DNA of 64,000 bases from Eucalyptus grandis (GCF_016545825.1 NC_052619.1:40577682-40641681), one strand, 5' to 3'. Shown: positions 45,701 through 57,978, counted from the first letter of the stretch. A program made the numbers and translations. The notes: generated by a model from the letters alone, not told the origin.

Positions 45701-46010
45701 AAGTTTGTAAATTCATAGGTGTGTTGATAAAGTTAGGGCGTTAGATGAAAAAAGTTAATAAATTAAACAACCAAGTAAGCATTGGTAAGTAACTCAAATT
45801 ATAATTGATAGCCTAAAACTAGTTGGTAATTTAAGTGAAAATAGTCAGTAAGTCACTCAAATAGTTATAGGTAAATTTATATGGAAGTTCATAAATTTAG
45901 ACTTTAATAAGACAGATAAAAAAAAAACAATAAGAGATAAGAGAAGTTGACAATTTATCACATGTCAAAAAAGAGTTAGTTTCTTCATAAAAGTATTTGT
46001 GAATTGCCAA
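42730..46010. repeat. AT-rich inverted array built from ttggtaa-type units (foldback-like)
   Basis: From ~42,780 to ~43,640 the + strand repeats ttaccaac, gagttactta and ccaattaa. From ~43,640 to ~46,010 it repeats the reverse complements (gttggtaa, taagtaactc, ttaattgg), in degenerate units of about 250-300 bases. The two halves are therefore inverted, with a shorter left arm and a longer right arm made of several tandem units. There are no coding frames. It may be a foldback or Mutator-type element with long repetitive ends, or an inverted satellite. Ends are not sharply defined. Confidence 0.65.
43997..44508. mobile_element. Mutator-like foldback MITE with 9-base duplication
   Basis: It is 512 bases with ends gggttaatacc and ggatattaaccc. 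The long inverted arms include ctgaaaaacctcaaac and gacaaatttacccc. The nonamer aaaagttaa flanks both sides (43,988-43,996 and 44,509-44,517). A 9-base duplication is diagnostic of Mutator-type transposition. It is inserted in the AT-rich array. No transposase. Confidence 0.85.
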
Positions 46011-47168
46011 GAAGTTGCCGACAAATAATGTGATTGGTATTCTTTTTTATCAATAGTACCCATGTAGAAAAAAATTATTTTTTGAAACGGAAGAGTACGG
46101 TCGGCCTTTTTTTTACGGGAACATTTGGAAAATTCACATCGTTATGGATGGTTTTTGCTATTCAATTGCTGCTATGCCTGCATTCGAGACTAATCGCAAT
46201 AGCGTCTAAATCGTCGGTTCCAATGTTGAAAAGTAGTAGAAGATTCTTCAAAAAGCCTCTTCATTTTCTACCGTAGCATTTTCCTTTTTTGGTCTGTCAT
46301 TTTCTAATATAGCTTGAAAAGTCGAATTAGCGTTTAGTTCAAGTTGATTCTTCTGGAAAACACTGTCAAGACTTTTGCAAGCTTTTCGAATTCAATTCTT
46401 TTTCGCCTTACTTCTTTGCTTTGCAAATCGGAGGAGTTTTGGTGGTAACACGCACGGCAGCCTTCCATCACTATTGAGATGAATTTTGAACTTGCTACAA
46501 TTGACAGTGATGGTTTCAGTTTTTTGGTAGCTACGTTATAGTTATACCGTCGTTTAAAATCTTAGGACTTCATTGCCTTTTTGTAATAAATAATAGGGCT
46601 CAACTAAACTTTCTGGATAAGCTTTTCTCAATTATACTTTTATGATAAGTTCTTTTAATTTATTTTACTTTTAGAAAATTTTAGAACTCAATTATACATT
46701 TATATCAAGTTTTAGGACTTGTAATGCATTTATCCAAAAATCTTAACTTGAGATTATGGCACGTTGAACCAAATGATTAATATAATCTATGCATTTGAAA
46801 TGATTGGATACCAAGTTAGATGGCCTAGTGTATCCGTTTCCCCTTACAAAAGCTGAAGAAGGATCATGGTCTTACTATATTCACGGTAGCTACTATATTT
46901 TTCTCGAGAGACTGCTCGTTGGTGCAGTCCCAATGTGTTTTTCCTGCAGCATTTGGCTATTGGGCAAGATTGATGACAATGGGTCTTGACACGAAGGTTG
47001 GGTCAAATGTGTTGTCTAGGCCAGTCCATAATCTAAAATGTACACTATAATATATGGACTAAGTCGAACCCAAGCCGAAGTTGGGCGTTTCGGCAATTTA
47101 TCATAAAGTCTTTGCCAAATCCTTTGCAATTGCCCGTTGAGTCTCTTGGGCCTTGAGGCCAGAGGGAT
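46011..47168. other. Intergenic, nothing recognised
   Basis: A few short frames only (46,034-46,276 and 46,804-46,989, + strand) without domains. 46,600-46,730 repeats the phrase acttttaggactt loosely, perhaps MITE debris. Confidence 0.5.
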
Positions 47169-47171
47169 AGT

Positions 47172-47990
47172 GGGCTCGTTTGGTTCAAATTTGGGAAATG
47201 CCATTGGCGTAGAATGTAAATATCTTTGAGGTAAAGTGGTTTTTCGAAATGCAAGACTATTTGGTAAACATATATTTGAAATGCCCTTTAGTGCGACTAA
47301 ATTAAGTTTTTAGTTTTAGTATTTTTAAAATTGCAAAAAGAAACAATGACTATATAACATTTTACATTTTCATGTTGAGAGTAATGTAAAAGATATATAT
47401 ATTAATAAATTTATTTAAAAATTAATTAAAATAATTTGATTTTAGATTAGATGCAAAGCTCAACTTTTGGCCTAGGGTTCTTTTATGTTTGTTTTCAACT
47501 TTGAATAATAATTTTTTTAATTATTGTAGTATTAATCATCTTCATTAATTAATGATCATTCTAGTGTATTGATAAAAAGTTGGACTATTGATTGTCAAAA
47601 GATAAAAATGACAAAAAAAAAAAAAGGTGAACTTATTCGGTGGATGGTGAAGTGACCAATTGTGGATGCTAATTTTTTTGAGTAAGCGCCGCATATAAAA
47701 AGGGAGGTTCTCATTAAGAAAAATAAAACCAAGTTCCTTTCATACATATTTGACTAGAAAGAGTCATTCATGATAGTAAACATGGTCATATATGTCTGGA
47801 AAAAAGAAATTCATTAATAAGAGGACTAGCATTCCGCAAATGCTGAGTGCCCAAAGTAGGTCTCCTCCTGCTTTGGGCTTTCAGCATTTCAAATGTTAGC
47901 ATTTGGCCAAAGATACCTGCAAATGCTAAACTAGACACTAAATTTCTTTCTCACGAAAATCCATTGGGAATGCTAAACCAAATGGGGCCA
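47172..47990. mobile_element. Harbinger-like MITE, AT-rich interior
   Basis: It is 819 bases. The left end is gggctcgtttggttc and the reverse-complemented right end is ggccccatttggttt, with the triplet agt on both sides (47,169-47,171 and 47,991-47,993). Subterminal phrases (atgcaagactatttggtaaa; tttgggctttcagcatt) match the element at 49,296-50,358, so both belong to one family. Confidence 0.65.
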
Positions 47991-47993
47991 GTG

Positions 47994-48542
47994 TAGTTGC
48001 CATCACTTTCTTGCCTTTTTCTTTCTTTTTTCTTTTTTATGGAATTAACAAAATTTAGATTTTTGCAAGTATTTTCCTTCCAAAATAAATATATCAATTC
48101 AACGAATAATGCAAATGTTTCATTTTTAAAAAATAAAAACAATTTGTAAGCACATTAAATAGTGGAAGATTAAAAATCACAACTTTTTTTTAAAATAAAA
48201 ATATTACATATTTATTATGGTTCGCAGTTTGGGGACACATCGTAAGCATTTGCAAACTTTGTAAAAGATCAAGATACGATACTTAATCACATATTTGCAC
48301 TATGATATGATTGAAAAAAAAAAATCTGGAGCGTTTACAAAAAGGATACAATATTACAAATGAGAAAAGTTAATATCTAATATACCTTGCACTGCGTCAT
48401 ATTAGGACGACATAAAATGTTAGCACCTAAGATATATAAACATTCTCAATGTTTTATGTTGGGATGGAACCTGACATTGCAATTCTTTTTGCAAAATGTC
48501 ATAAAATAAAAATCCTTAAATATTGACGATACAAGATATAAA
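47994..48542. other. AT-rich intergenic, nothing recognised
   Basis: No open frame or repeat of note beyond A/T runs. Confidence 0.5.
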
Positions 48543-50713
48543 GGGAAATTTCATTTTTTTGTCCTTATAGCGTGGAGAGATTTTGATTTTGGTCTGAGTT
48601 ATAATTTTAATTCCCGTACCATTCTTCAACGACAATTTAGGTTATTTCATTAAATTCCCGTTCAAAGTATGCTGAAATTTGTTGAGTCAGCATCTAAAAC
48701 AAATTAGCAAGAGAGCCAATTTTTTTTTTTTTATCTCTATTCTCTCTCTTTGCATATCGTCTTCTTCAACCTTTAGCCATGGGTCCCCTCTCTGTTTTGT
48801 TGATTTTGTTTGCATTTTATTGTTCTTTTACTGCTTTTCTTTTCTTTTTCAATTTAGATTTGAAGCTCTCTTTTCCCGATCTAGTTCTCTATTTTAGATT
48901 TTGAACACTCCTGATTTAGTTCTAGATCTGGGTCCATCTTCTCCCGATCTAACTTGGAAGTTTAATAAATATGTTTGTGGGGATTCGATGCCTCTCTACT
49001 TGTTTGTGTGCAGGTTTCCTACCTCTAGTTTCATTGATAATCGTAAGAGTTTTGGTGTCTCATTGAATTACAAAGATTTGCTTCTCCACATGTTAGATCT
49101 ATATTTATTTAACCTATTCTATTGTCTCCATATGACGATGGTGTAGAGAAAGCCGAATCTAGGTATGCACCACCAACCGGCAATGTTACAATTATTGGAG
49201 AAGGAATATTTAGCATGTGCTTATTGACAAATACTCCATATCCAATAATCGATTGCAGATTTTGTTTAACAGATCCACTCTTGTGGAACGAGTTTGGGTG
49301 TGTTTGGAAAGACTTTTGGGGAAAGTCTTTGGGAAAATGCCTCGTCTTTGAGTTGAATGTGTTTTCCAAAATGCAAATTGTGTTTGGTAAATTGTAATTT
49401 AAAAGCCCTTTGTGAAGTACCTTTGAGCGAAATGGTGTTTGGGGGACAAAGGACTTTTGTGAAAAAAAAAAATATCAAAAGAAAAATAAAAAAAATAAAA
49501 AAATGAAAACCAGCAAGGGCAGGCGGCATCCGGCGGCCGGCGGCGACCCTCGGCGACCTCCGGCGACCCCTGATCTGGGCCGGCGAGGTCGCGCGACGCC
49601 GTCGCGACCTCCGGCGACCCCGGATCTGGGCCGGCGAGGTCGCACGACGCCGTCGCGACCTCGGATCTGGGCCGGCGAGGTCGCGCGACGCCGTCGCGAC
49701 CTCCTCGCGACCCGGATGCGGGTCGGCGACGCCGTCGCGACCTCGCGACCCCCGGATCTGGGCCGGGAGGTCGCGCGCGCGCGCGACGCCGCCTCGACCT
49801 CCGAGAACCCCGATTGGCCGTCGGGAGGCTACGCAACCCGCCCCGAGGTCGGGGGACCTCGGCGAGGGCCGCGCCGAGGTCAGGGGACCTCGGCGACGGT
49901 CGCGCCTGGGTCGCGCGACCTCGGCGACGGCCGTGCCTGGGTCGCGCGACCCGATCGGCCGTCGCCGAGGCTATGCAACCCTCGCCTGAGGTCACGCGAC
50001 CTCGGCGAGGGCCGCGCCTGGGTCGCGCGACCTCGCCGGATGTCGCGCGACCCGAGCAGCTGCCGCCGGAGCCACCCTCGACGGAGAAGATGAACAGTGC
50101 TCCTCACAAGGGCAAAAAACGGAAAAACAAAAGTTCATAAGGATAATTTTGGAAAAAAAAAAAAAATATGCACAGTGATCTCAGCTTACCGAGAAAGCCG
50201 AAATGCCCAAGGCAGGGTACCCGCCTTGGGCTTTCAGCCTTCAAAAGGCAAGTTTTGAGCTAAAGGGACTTGCAAATTTTTTTGCCAAACACCCATTTTT
50301 AGCCCAAAGGGCTTTGGAAGCCTAAAGTCACTTGGAAAAGTCGAATCCAAACGCAGCCTTTGTGCTTAATTTTGCTGGTACTACGTTGATCATTCTTGTT
50401 TTTTGGATTTGGTTTTGTTTTTCAATATTAATATTTTGTTTCGATTTGCTTTGTCATGAAGATCATGTACTTTTGTACTCTTTTAAGTAATAAATATAAT
50501 TTTCTTTTGATAAAAGAAAAAAGAAAAAAGAAGAGCAGCTAAAACAAATTATACAGAGCTTGAATACTTAGTTGCCACGTGTGGATAGATGGTGCTAATT
50601 CAACAATTAACTTTGGATGGAAGTGTGGGTAGAAGGTCTTACATTGTCGCCAAAGAATAGCACGGGGATTATAAAAGTAACCAGGCACATTATAAGGACA
50701 AAAATGAAATCCC
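48543..50713. mobile_element. Possible Pack-type (Mutator-like) element carrying a gene fragment
   Basis: The ends match in inverted orientation over about 150-200 bases with gaps: left gggaaatttcatttttttgtc, cttatagcgt, cccgtaccattcttcaacgaca; right, reverse-complemented, gggatttcatttttgtcc, cttataatgt, ccccgtgctattctttggcgaca. The interior, 48,730-49,292 and 50,362-50,520, looks transcribed: a CT-rich leader, a GTGTGCAG acceptor-like site at ~49,007-49,014, and an AATAAATAT polyadenylation-like word near 50,490. It is interrupted by the Harbinger-like element at 49,296-50,358. Flanking bases do not give a clean 9-base duplication, so the call is tentative. Confidence 0.42.
49296..50358. mobile_element. 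Harbinger-like element with CpG-rich tandem core
   Basis: It is 1,063 bases. The left end is gggtgtgtttgga and the reverse-complemented right end is ggctgcgtttgga, flanked by ttt on both sides (49,293-49,295 and 50,359-50,361). The subterminal parts match 47,172-47,990. The core, 49,520-50,070, is made of CpG-dense repeats: a ~55-base unit with gatctgggccggcgaggtcg, then a ~31-base unit with gtcgcgcgacctcggcga. It yields long chance frames on both strands. Confidence 0.65.
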
Positions 50714-50842
50714 AAAATTATAATGACGAAAAACATAACTTCTCTGTTGACACTTGAATTTTTCCGACAATTAAAGTTAGAAAATTCCATATTCGAGATT
50801 CTCAATCACAACTCTTGACAAAAAACTAAAATAGTGATACAA

Positions 50843-51155
50843 ACGGTCTATAAATTTTGGCTCAATGTGCAATGTGGTCCCTGAACGTTGGCTTAGTATG
50901 CAATATGGTCTATGAGTTTTTAATTTGTTCGATATAGTCTCTGAAATTTTGGTACATGTTTAATATAGTCATTGGACTATATGAAAATATTCAATATTGT
51001 CATTCCATTAATTCGAGATCATGGACTATATTGAACATTTTTATATAATCCAATGACTATATTGAACATGTATCAAAATTTTAAACACCACATTACACAT
51101 TGTGCTAAAGTTTAGGGACCATATTTCGCAGTAAACCAAAGTTCAAAAACTATTT
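50843..51155. mobile_element. Small palindromic (foldback) MITE
   Basis: The left half (acatgtttaatatagtcatt, ggactatatga) pairs with the right half (aatgactatattgaacatgt, atataatcc) around ~51,015. Outer arms tggtccctgaac and gtttagggacca also pair. The duplication is not resolved. The family is typical non-autonomous DNA transposon debris. Confidence 0.6.
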
Positions 51156-52698
51156 ATAAAAAGTTAGCAAGTGTTTAGTATCTCATTGCATGTAAAAATT
51201 AGGAGCATCGCATTTCATTAGTAATTTTGTATCATTTTTTTTAATAAACCAAGAGTTGACTTTTTATAGGTTGACTATTAGTCAAACTGGAAAAAAGAAA
51301 ATGTCAACTCTTGGTAAAAATTACAAAAACGTAAAAAATGAATGTAGGTGTCAATATATTAACATAGGCATGTAGATTAGGCCCTTAAATTTAGAATTTT
51401 TATAAAATTGGCCAAATATTGACCTTTTGGCCAAATAGAAGAATTTGACCTTTAACCAAAAAAATTAGAATTTTGCTAATTTCTAATTTATTTTAAAGAT
51501 TTGATTTAAGGACGATGAAATTTAGAGATTTCGGATCCGATTAAAGAAATTTCAGCTTCAAGAACCAATCGACCACTTAAAGATATATATTAGGGACCGT
51601 AGGATTTGAGTTAATATTAGAGATATTGGATCCGATTAAACATTTGATTTAAGGTAGCTTTTTAATAAAAACAGGTGTTTTGAATGATCAAAGGCGTCTC
51701 TTTTATTCCAAAGCGTTTTTACGTCCACAAATGGGGTGGCGCGGACAGATTTTTCAGAACCATTTTTGCTCACGGTTCGTCGACGCTCAAGGCCCTCTCC
51801 ACGTGGTTAGCCATTGTTGCCATCATTTCTCGTAATCTCGGAGCCTCACTTTCCCTCCTCATTAATCTCCGTTTTTTGGCCGTGAAGACTTGGAGTGATC
51901 TGTTCTCGCTAAAGGTTCCATTACCGGCGCTCATCGTCACCGCCGACACTCACCAGAACCTCGTTGCACAAGTTCGACCTCTAATTGCAACCGAATACAG
52001 CATCCGCAGGTACGAGCATCCTTAGTTTGTCCTGGTCAGTCAAGTCTACAAAGGCGGTTGAAGTTTTTTGTTGTTTTTGTGAAGTTCCTCTGATCTTGAC
52101 CCGCATCGAGTGTGTAGCAATAGGAGTCACTTAGTAATAATCTTTATTAGCCTCAGTATATGATTTTCCTTTTCCTTTTCGAATGTCACCATGAGTCTGT
52201 GACCGCATCTCCTCCTCCCTTTTTGTCTTTTGCTATGTGTTTCATGTAGGAACGTACATAACAAGGTCTGGCAATGGTCGAGACAAGGTCCCTATTGCAT
52301 TAGCCTTCCGTTGTTCATTCTCTTTGTGTTCGTGAAAAGTGATCACTGTTGATTAACGGTGATGATATTTGCCAATAAGGGCAATAGTAGACAATGTTCC
52401 GGTGGTGATGGATTGACGTAACTCACGGTGATGTCTCGGTTGTGCTCGGCTTGGAGGTTGAAAGTGGTATCCATTAATTAAAGCTTTGAATGTCCTGAAA
52501 TTAACCCAATTTTGAGAGTTCTTGGTCCGCAATGTGAAGAAGGTGATATAGGGACTTTGCTAGCATAACATTTTTTTGCTACTATTAGAATAACATCATA
52601 TTGTGAGCCACATATTTTTGAAGAAGTGTACCTCACAATAATTTCTAATTATTTGTTATTTATTTTTTGGCCCAAAACATGCTATTATTTTCACAGCA
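51156..52698. other. Intergenic; one 113-codon frame not supported as a gene
   Basis: A + frame at 51,684-52,025 (start MIKGVSFIPKRFYVHKWGG) has no known motif and no clear splice or promoter context. The rest is AT-rich with no feature. Confidence 0.45.
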
Positions 52699-52707
52699 GA
52701 ATAATGA

Positions 52708-53844
52708 GGGAAAAGTACCAAAATAATCCTAAACATTTTGCATTGGTACCAATTCAGTCATAAACTTTTTAATTGGACCAATTTAGTCCTAAACCTTTTT
52801 ATAATGGTATCAATTCAGTCCATCCAGCTAATTTAAGCCGGAAATTACTGACATGGCCGCCGGCGCCTTATGTGGTGCCACATGGACAAATTTTATAATT
52901 TTTATAATTTTTTTTTTCAGATTTTTAATTTTTTTTTTCTTTTCTCCTTAACCTCGCCGGCCGGCCGACCATCGCTGGCCACCGGCTAGTAGGGCGAGGG
53001 GCCCCGTGCCCTCATCGGCCACTAGCTAGGGCCGCTGCGCTCGCCGGCCACAAGCGAGGGCGTTGGCCCCCGCCTGAGATCCGGGCGAGGGCCGCCGCGC
53101 CTCGCTTGTGGCCAACGAGGGTACCCTTTCCTGTTGGCCGGCGAGGGCCTCTACGCCCTCATCGTTCACAAGCGAGGGCACAACGGCCCTTGCTCATGGC
53201 GGGCAAGGGCATGATGTGCCCTCGCCGGCACGAGCGAGGCCGCCGTGGCCCTCGCCCGGATTTGGGCGAGGGCGTCGTGCCCTCGCTCGCGTCGAGCGAG
53301 GGCGTTGTGCCCTCACCTGGATCCGAGTGAGGGCCGCCGTGCCCTCGCCCTCCACGAGCAAGAGTTGCTGTGCCCTCGCCTGTGGCCGATGAGGGCACAG
53401 AGGCCCCGTTGGCCAACGGGCGAGGGTTTCGGTCCTCGCCGGATCTAGGTGGGGGCGATGCCCTAGCTTGTGGTCGGCGAGGGCGCGACGGCCCTCGCTA
53501 GTGGCCGACGAGGGTGTGAGGCCCTCGCCCTACCAACCGACGGCCGGCGATGGTCGGCCGGCTGGTGACCTCGCCGGCCAAAGGATAAGGAGAAAAGAAA
53601 AAAAAAAGAGAAAAAAAGAAAAAAATTTAAAAATCTGAAAAAAAAATTACAAAAAATTATAAAATTTGTCCATGTGGCGCCACATAAGACAAAGGCGGCC
53701 ACGTCGGCAATTTCCAGCTTAAATTAGCCGGATGGACCGATTGGTACCAATGTAAAAGGTTAAGACTAAATTGGTCCAATTGAAAAGTTTATGACTAAAT
53801 TGGTACTAATGTAAAAAGTTTAGGATTATTTTGGTACTTTTCCC
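52708..53844. mobile_element. Mutator-like element with ~230-base inverted ends and GC-rich core
   Basis: It is 1,137 bases with ends gggaaaagtaccaaaataat and the matching inverted end. The arms stay similar for over 200 bases (down to ccacatggacaaattttata). The nonamer gaataatga flanks both sides (52,699-52,707 and 53,845-53,853). The core, ~52,950-53,580, is a set of ~50-base GC-rich units with gagggc and gccctcgcc in both orientations. There is no transposase. Confidence 0.88.
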
Positions 53845-53895
53845 GAATAATGATAGTTAGACAAGTATTTCTCAAAAATAAATAAGGAAGAAGGC

Positions 53896-53899
<4 letters not shown>

Positions 53900-53935
<36 letters not shown>
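53900..53935. repeat. GA microsatellite
   Basis: An uninterrupted (ag)n run of about 36 bases, 50 bases left of an LTR start. Confidence 0.9.
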
Positions 53936-53939
<4 letters not shown>

Positions 53940-53983
53940 GGAGAAATACACTAGGGGCCTATTTGATAATGTGTTTCTATTAT

Positions 53984-56900
53984 TGTCACGACCTCTTTTT
54001 TTCCGTCCGGGGGAAAAGGAAGAGTGTTTAGGGGTATTTGCCTAAAGAAGCGGACCAATGGCCCTAAATTAGGCGGGGCTCTCCCAAGCCCATACCTCGT
54101 GCGACGTTGGATTTCATATTTCGATTCTTAACAACCTAAATATTTCTAGGAGTCGTCACTAGCCTATTGGGGTCGGCTAGAAACCAATCGAGACACGGAG
54201 TGGTGTCCCAATTCCTACGCAACCAGAGATTTCTAGGAACGGGGACTTGTTTACGCCAATGTTTCTATTAGCGCCCTTGCGGTACCACTAACTTGGAAAG
54301 TTATTTATCTAAATAGCCACACATTCTTGATTACCAATTATAATCTTTATGAAACCACTAAGTATCCATGCAAATGTTTTTGTAGTTTTTTCTTTTTTAA
54401 AGTCTAGACTAATCCTAACATAATTTAAAAGAGAAATTTACACTCAAATTAATGAAAAGCAGCGCGTAAGTAAACATCCAAGAAATTGAAATGACTTGAA
54501 AATAAACGCAGAAAATATAAACCCGATACAAGTCGGGCAAATAATATTACATGGCCTTGTTATCATGCCCGGGACAGGACCCCGTGAGCGAAATGGGAAT
54601 TTAAATACGCATGATATTACTCTAAATGCATGAAATTACTCTAGATAATTTTAATCTATGCAAAATGGATTATTTACAAAAATTGTTATAAAATAACAAA
54701 AAAAGCATTAAATTAGAAAAATGACATTTTAAAATTAGGAAAATTCCATATATGTCATTTCTATCATAATTTGATGTTATCCAACATTTTTTATATTTTT
54801 TGAAATTTTCAGATTTTTCTTTTTTTTATTATTTTTTAAAAGAATATTAATAATGATTCCTTAAACCGATCTACGCTAACATGGAGTAACAAATCACATG
54901 AATATCATAACGATTAAGCTCAAATCAACCGCTTCGAGATTGGAGCTTGGTTTCAACATTTTATCGAATACTTGGTTTGCATCAAATCACCCCAAAACGG
55001 CTTCTTCGGGTCATGTTCGTGGTCTTCAATCTCGATCCATAAGCAATCTCATGTGAATGCAAAGTATCAAGGATATACTACTACATGCAAAGAACGTGTT
55101 TGACTAGAAATTATAGCCTAGAACATGCAAAAACCGAACTGAAAACGGCCTCCAACATGCGGGTTGGGGCTGTTTTGCAAAAACTGGTGATGAACCCAAG
55201 TCAAACAGCCATGCCAAATGCTCAGATTGAAGCTCCGACAACCATCACATGCCATATCTATATGATATATTACTCCATCTAGATGAAAATAGGTAACACT
55301 TACTTTCAAATGCAATAAACATCACCGAAAATGATCAACCGAACGCATCAAAATGAACTCTCCAAGAAGCATTCATGCATGGTCTATGCTGGCCAACCAT
55401 GTCTCAATGTGGTTTTTTGGCTCACGTTATAGATGGTTTCATGGTTCACAAGGAGATTTAAAGACTAAACCGGGTTATCCTATGCATCATTTGTACTCCC
55501 ATGTAACATTCATCAAAGTCATAACGAAAAACAAGCATGCAAAGGGGAGTAACAAGTCGAGCATGTAGGGGGCATTGAAGAGGTTTTAAACACTTAGAAA
55601 AATTTTAGCTTCAGAAATCAGCTCTTCAGACTAGTTTCCTTCTCGATTTTCGTGATCAAAACATGTTCAAACTTGAACAAAAATACATCTAGAATGCTTA
55701 CCTTGCTTCCTAGTTTCTTTTTCAAGCGACTCTTGGCCAAGGAAACCACGAAATTGTCTTCTGGAAGCACGTGAAAGTTGGTTCCTTCAAGCTGAAAGTG
55801 AGATCTGCAGAAGAAAAAGTGACAACGAGGGTTTTCGTTGACTTCCCAAAATTAGATTTCCAAACCTTCCTTGTTGGCCAAGTTCAAATCAACCAAAACT
55901 ATATGTATTATAGTTTGGCTTGTAAGTCATGGATTTCCTCACTTGTCTCTCAAGTTTCTCAAAAGCACTCGCTTTTCCTCACTCATGAACAATCAGGCTC
56001 AACACTTAGAAAAATTTCGGACTTTCTTGGCCCGCCAGGAGGGCACTGTTTTCGGGGGGCTTTAGGAGGCCTTCCCGATCTCCATTTGGGACATATGACC
56101 TATGGTTGGAAAGATCTTGGAGTGAAGTTTCAATCTCTAGTTGAAGGTTTTGGCTAATTTTTACCGTAGATGTGTGAAAATCTCACTTTTCTCTCTAAAG
56201 GTTCATCTGGAATTTCTGGGTTCTCTCCTTTCTGGAATTGCTTCTGAGGGTGTTTTTTTGGGTACGACTCCGAGCCCCCTCCTCTCTCCCTCGTCTCTTT
56301 CTTTTCATCCCCTGAAAGACCTTGCTTCAGTGATATTATCCCATGAATTGAGGGATTTTTGGTCAGCTTTTTGGCCCCCTACCAAGCCTGCCAACTGAGC
56401 TAGTCCACCCACTCTCCTGACTTGGCCAAATTTTTAATTCTGCAGCTGTTGAGTGTGCAGGTTTTGCTACGATTTTCCGGTGCTGTCAGGAGCTTATCCT
56501 TGGCCAATTTCCGTCCACTTGCACTGCTATATATGGTCTTCCATCACGTGCAAAGATCGGGCTGGTTAGGCAGCTGAGGAGGATATGGTGGGGCCACCAA
56601 ATTGCTTACTCAGCAACTCCAGATTAAGACCAACTCGTGGACTGAGTTTTGGCTGCTGATTTGAGTGCTTTAATCCACTAATTTGGCTGCTTTTTTTTAT
56701 CAATTAGAAAGCTCATGTATAGTAGTTTAAGATCTTGACCATTTTTCGCAATTGTGCCCACCCAATTTTGCAAAAAAGTCCCTCAAAGTTGGCCATTTTC
56801 TTATCCGAAAATACCCAATTCAATACAAATGTGGTCTTTTTGGCTCAATTTGATTGATTCTACTTGGCCCAAATTCAATTTCAACTTAATTGATGACCAA

Positions 56901-57207
56901 GATGATTATTTAAGGGCTCGGGCGCAAATTTTGCAAAATTTGCGAATTGGTCCTCGACTTTTGGAAATTGCATTTTGGCCCCAAATTGTCATTTGGATTC
57001 CAATCTGACCTCCTAGGCTTGGCTAGTCACATTTAGATCGTTGGCCCCAACTTGCTCTCTCTTTTTTTTCTTTCGATTTTTTTCTTTTTTTTTTTAAATT
57101 ATTTTTTTTTATAGGAAAAACATCTTTCATTTAAAACACGATATTAAACACCTAGATAATCTATATGTTGGAATGAAATATTTTTGGGCAAAAATTAGGT
57201 GTCAACA
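53984..57207 (-). repeat. 3' LTR of the second Ogre-like element (3,224 bases)
   Basis: On the - strand it starts TGTTGACACC and ends GTCGTGACA. The outer ~250 bases resemble the first Ogre LTR in layout (gtcgtcactagcctattggg versus gtcgccactaatcgatttgg). The middle has no convincing gene; 55,771-56,157 is an open + frame without a domain. A possible TATA, ATATATAG on the - strand, lies at 56,527-56,534 near a CACGTG. Confidence 0.82.
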
Positions 57208-57220
57208 GCTGCCCTCTTTG
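57208..57220 (-). other. Polypurine tract of the second Ogre-like element
   Basis: The - strand reads CAAAGAGGGCAGC beside the LTR start, one base shorter than the tract at 2,332-2,345. The following aagctcnnagaggtt...ttcaaagan also matches, so this short region is conserved between families. Confidence 0.8.
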
Positions 57221-57404
57221 GAAGGAAGCTCAAAGAGGTTTCTTTCAAAGATAAGGTGACGCCTAATTTTTTGTTTTTTTTTGTTTTTTTGTTTTTTTTT
57301 TTTGCAATTGTAAAATGAAAATGCAAGTAAGCTTAATGTAAAGAGCGTGATCTAGGGATGTACTTGTGAACAATTTGAAAAGTGTGGTTTAAGGATATAC
57401 CCAC

Positions 57405-57978
57405 GAACCTTGTGGTTTAAGGCAGTCCCACTAACCGTGTGGTTTAAGGCAATCCCACTAACCGTATGGTTTAAGGCGATCCCACTAATCTTGTGGTTTA
57501 AGGCGATCCACTAACCGTGTGGTTTAAGGCAGTCCCACTAACCTTGTGGTTTAAAGCAGTTCCACTAACCCCGTGGTTTAAAGCGAGATCCACTAACCGT
57601 GTGGTTTAAGGCAAATCCCACTAACCTTGTGGTTTAAGGCGGATCCACTAACCGTGTGGTTTAAGGCGCCCCACTAACCGTGTGGTTTAAGGCAGTCCCA
57701 CTAACCTTGTGGTTTAAAGCGATCCACTAGGCGCCTCACTAACCTTGTGGTTTAAGGCAGATCCACTAGGCAGTCTCACTAACCTTGTGGTTTAAGGCAG
57801 ATCCACTAACCGTGTGGTTTAAGGCAGTCCCACTAACCGTGTGGTTTAAGGCAGTCCCACTAACCTCGTGGTTTAAGGTAGACCCACTAACCATGTGGTT
57901 TAAGGCAATCCACTAACCTTGTGGTTTAAGGCAATCCCACTAACCGTGTGGTTTAAGGCAGTCCCACTAACCGTGTGG
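57405..57978. repeat. Tandem array E, ~27-base unit, about 20 copies
   Basis: The unit is ccactaaccgtgtggtttaa plus ggcagtc with small variation. CCAC pairs with GTGG around taaccgt (57,428-57,442), and AACC with GGTT around gtgt. Length variants (ggcgatc, ggcagatc) are mixed. Confidence 0.92.

Noticed and set aside
49399..50140. Arg/Pro-rich frames of 100-200 codons on both strands
   Set aside because: Products of CpG-rich tandem repeats inside a DNA element.
51684..52025. 113-codon + strand frame
   Set aside because: No recognisable motif, no supporting promoter or splice signals, AT-rich setting.
53106..53448. Ala/Arg/Pro-rich frames in several phases
   Set aside because: GC-rich core of the Mutator-like element; open in many phases at once.
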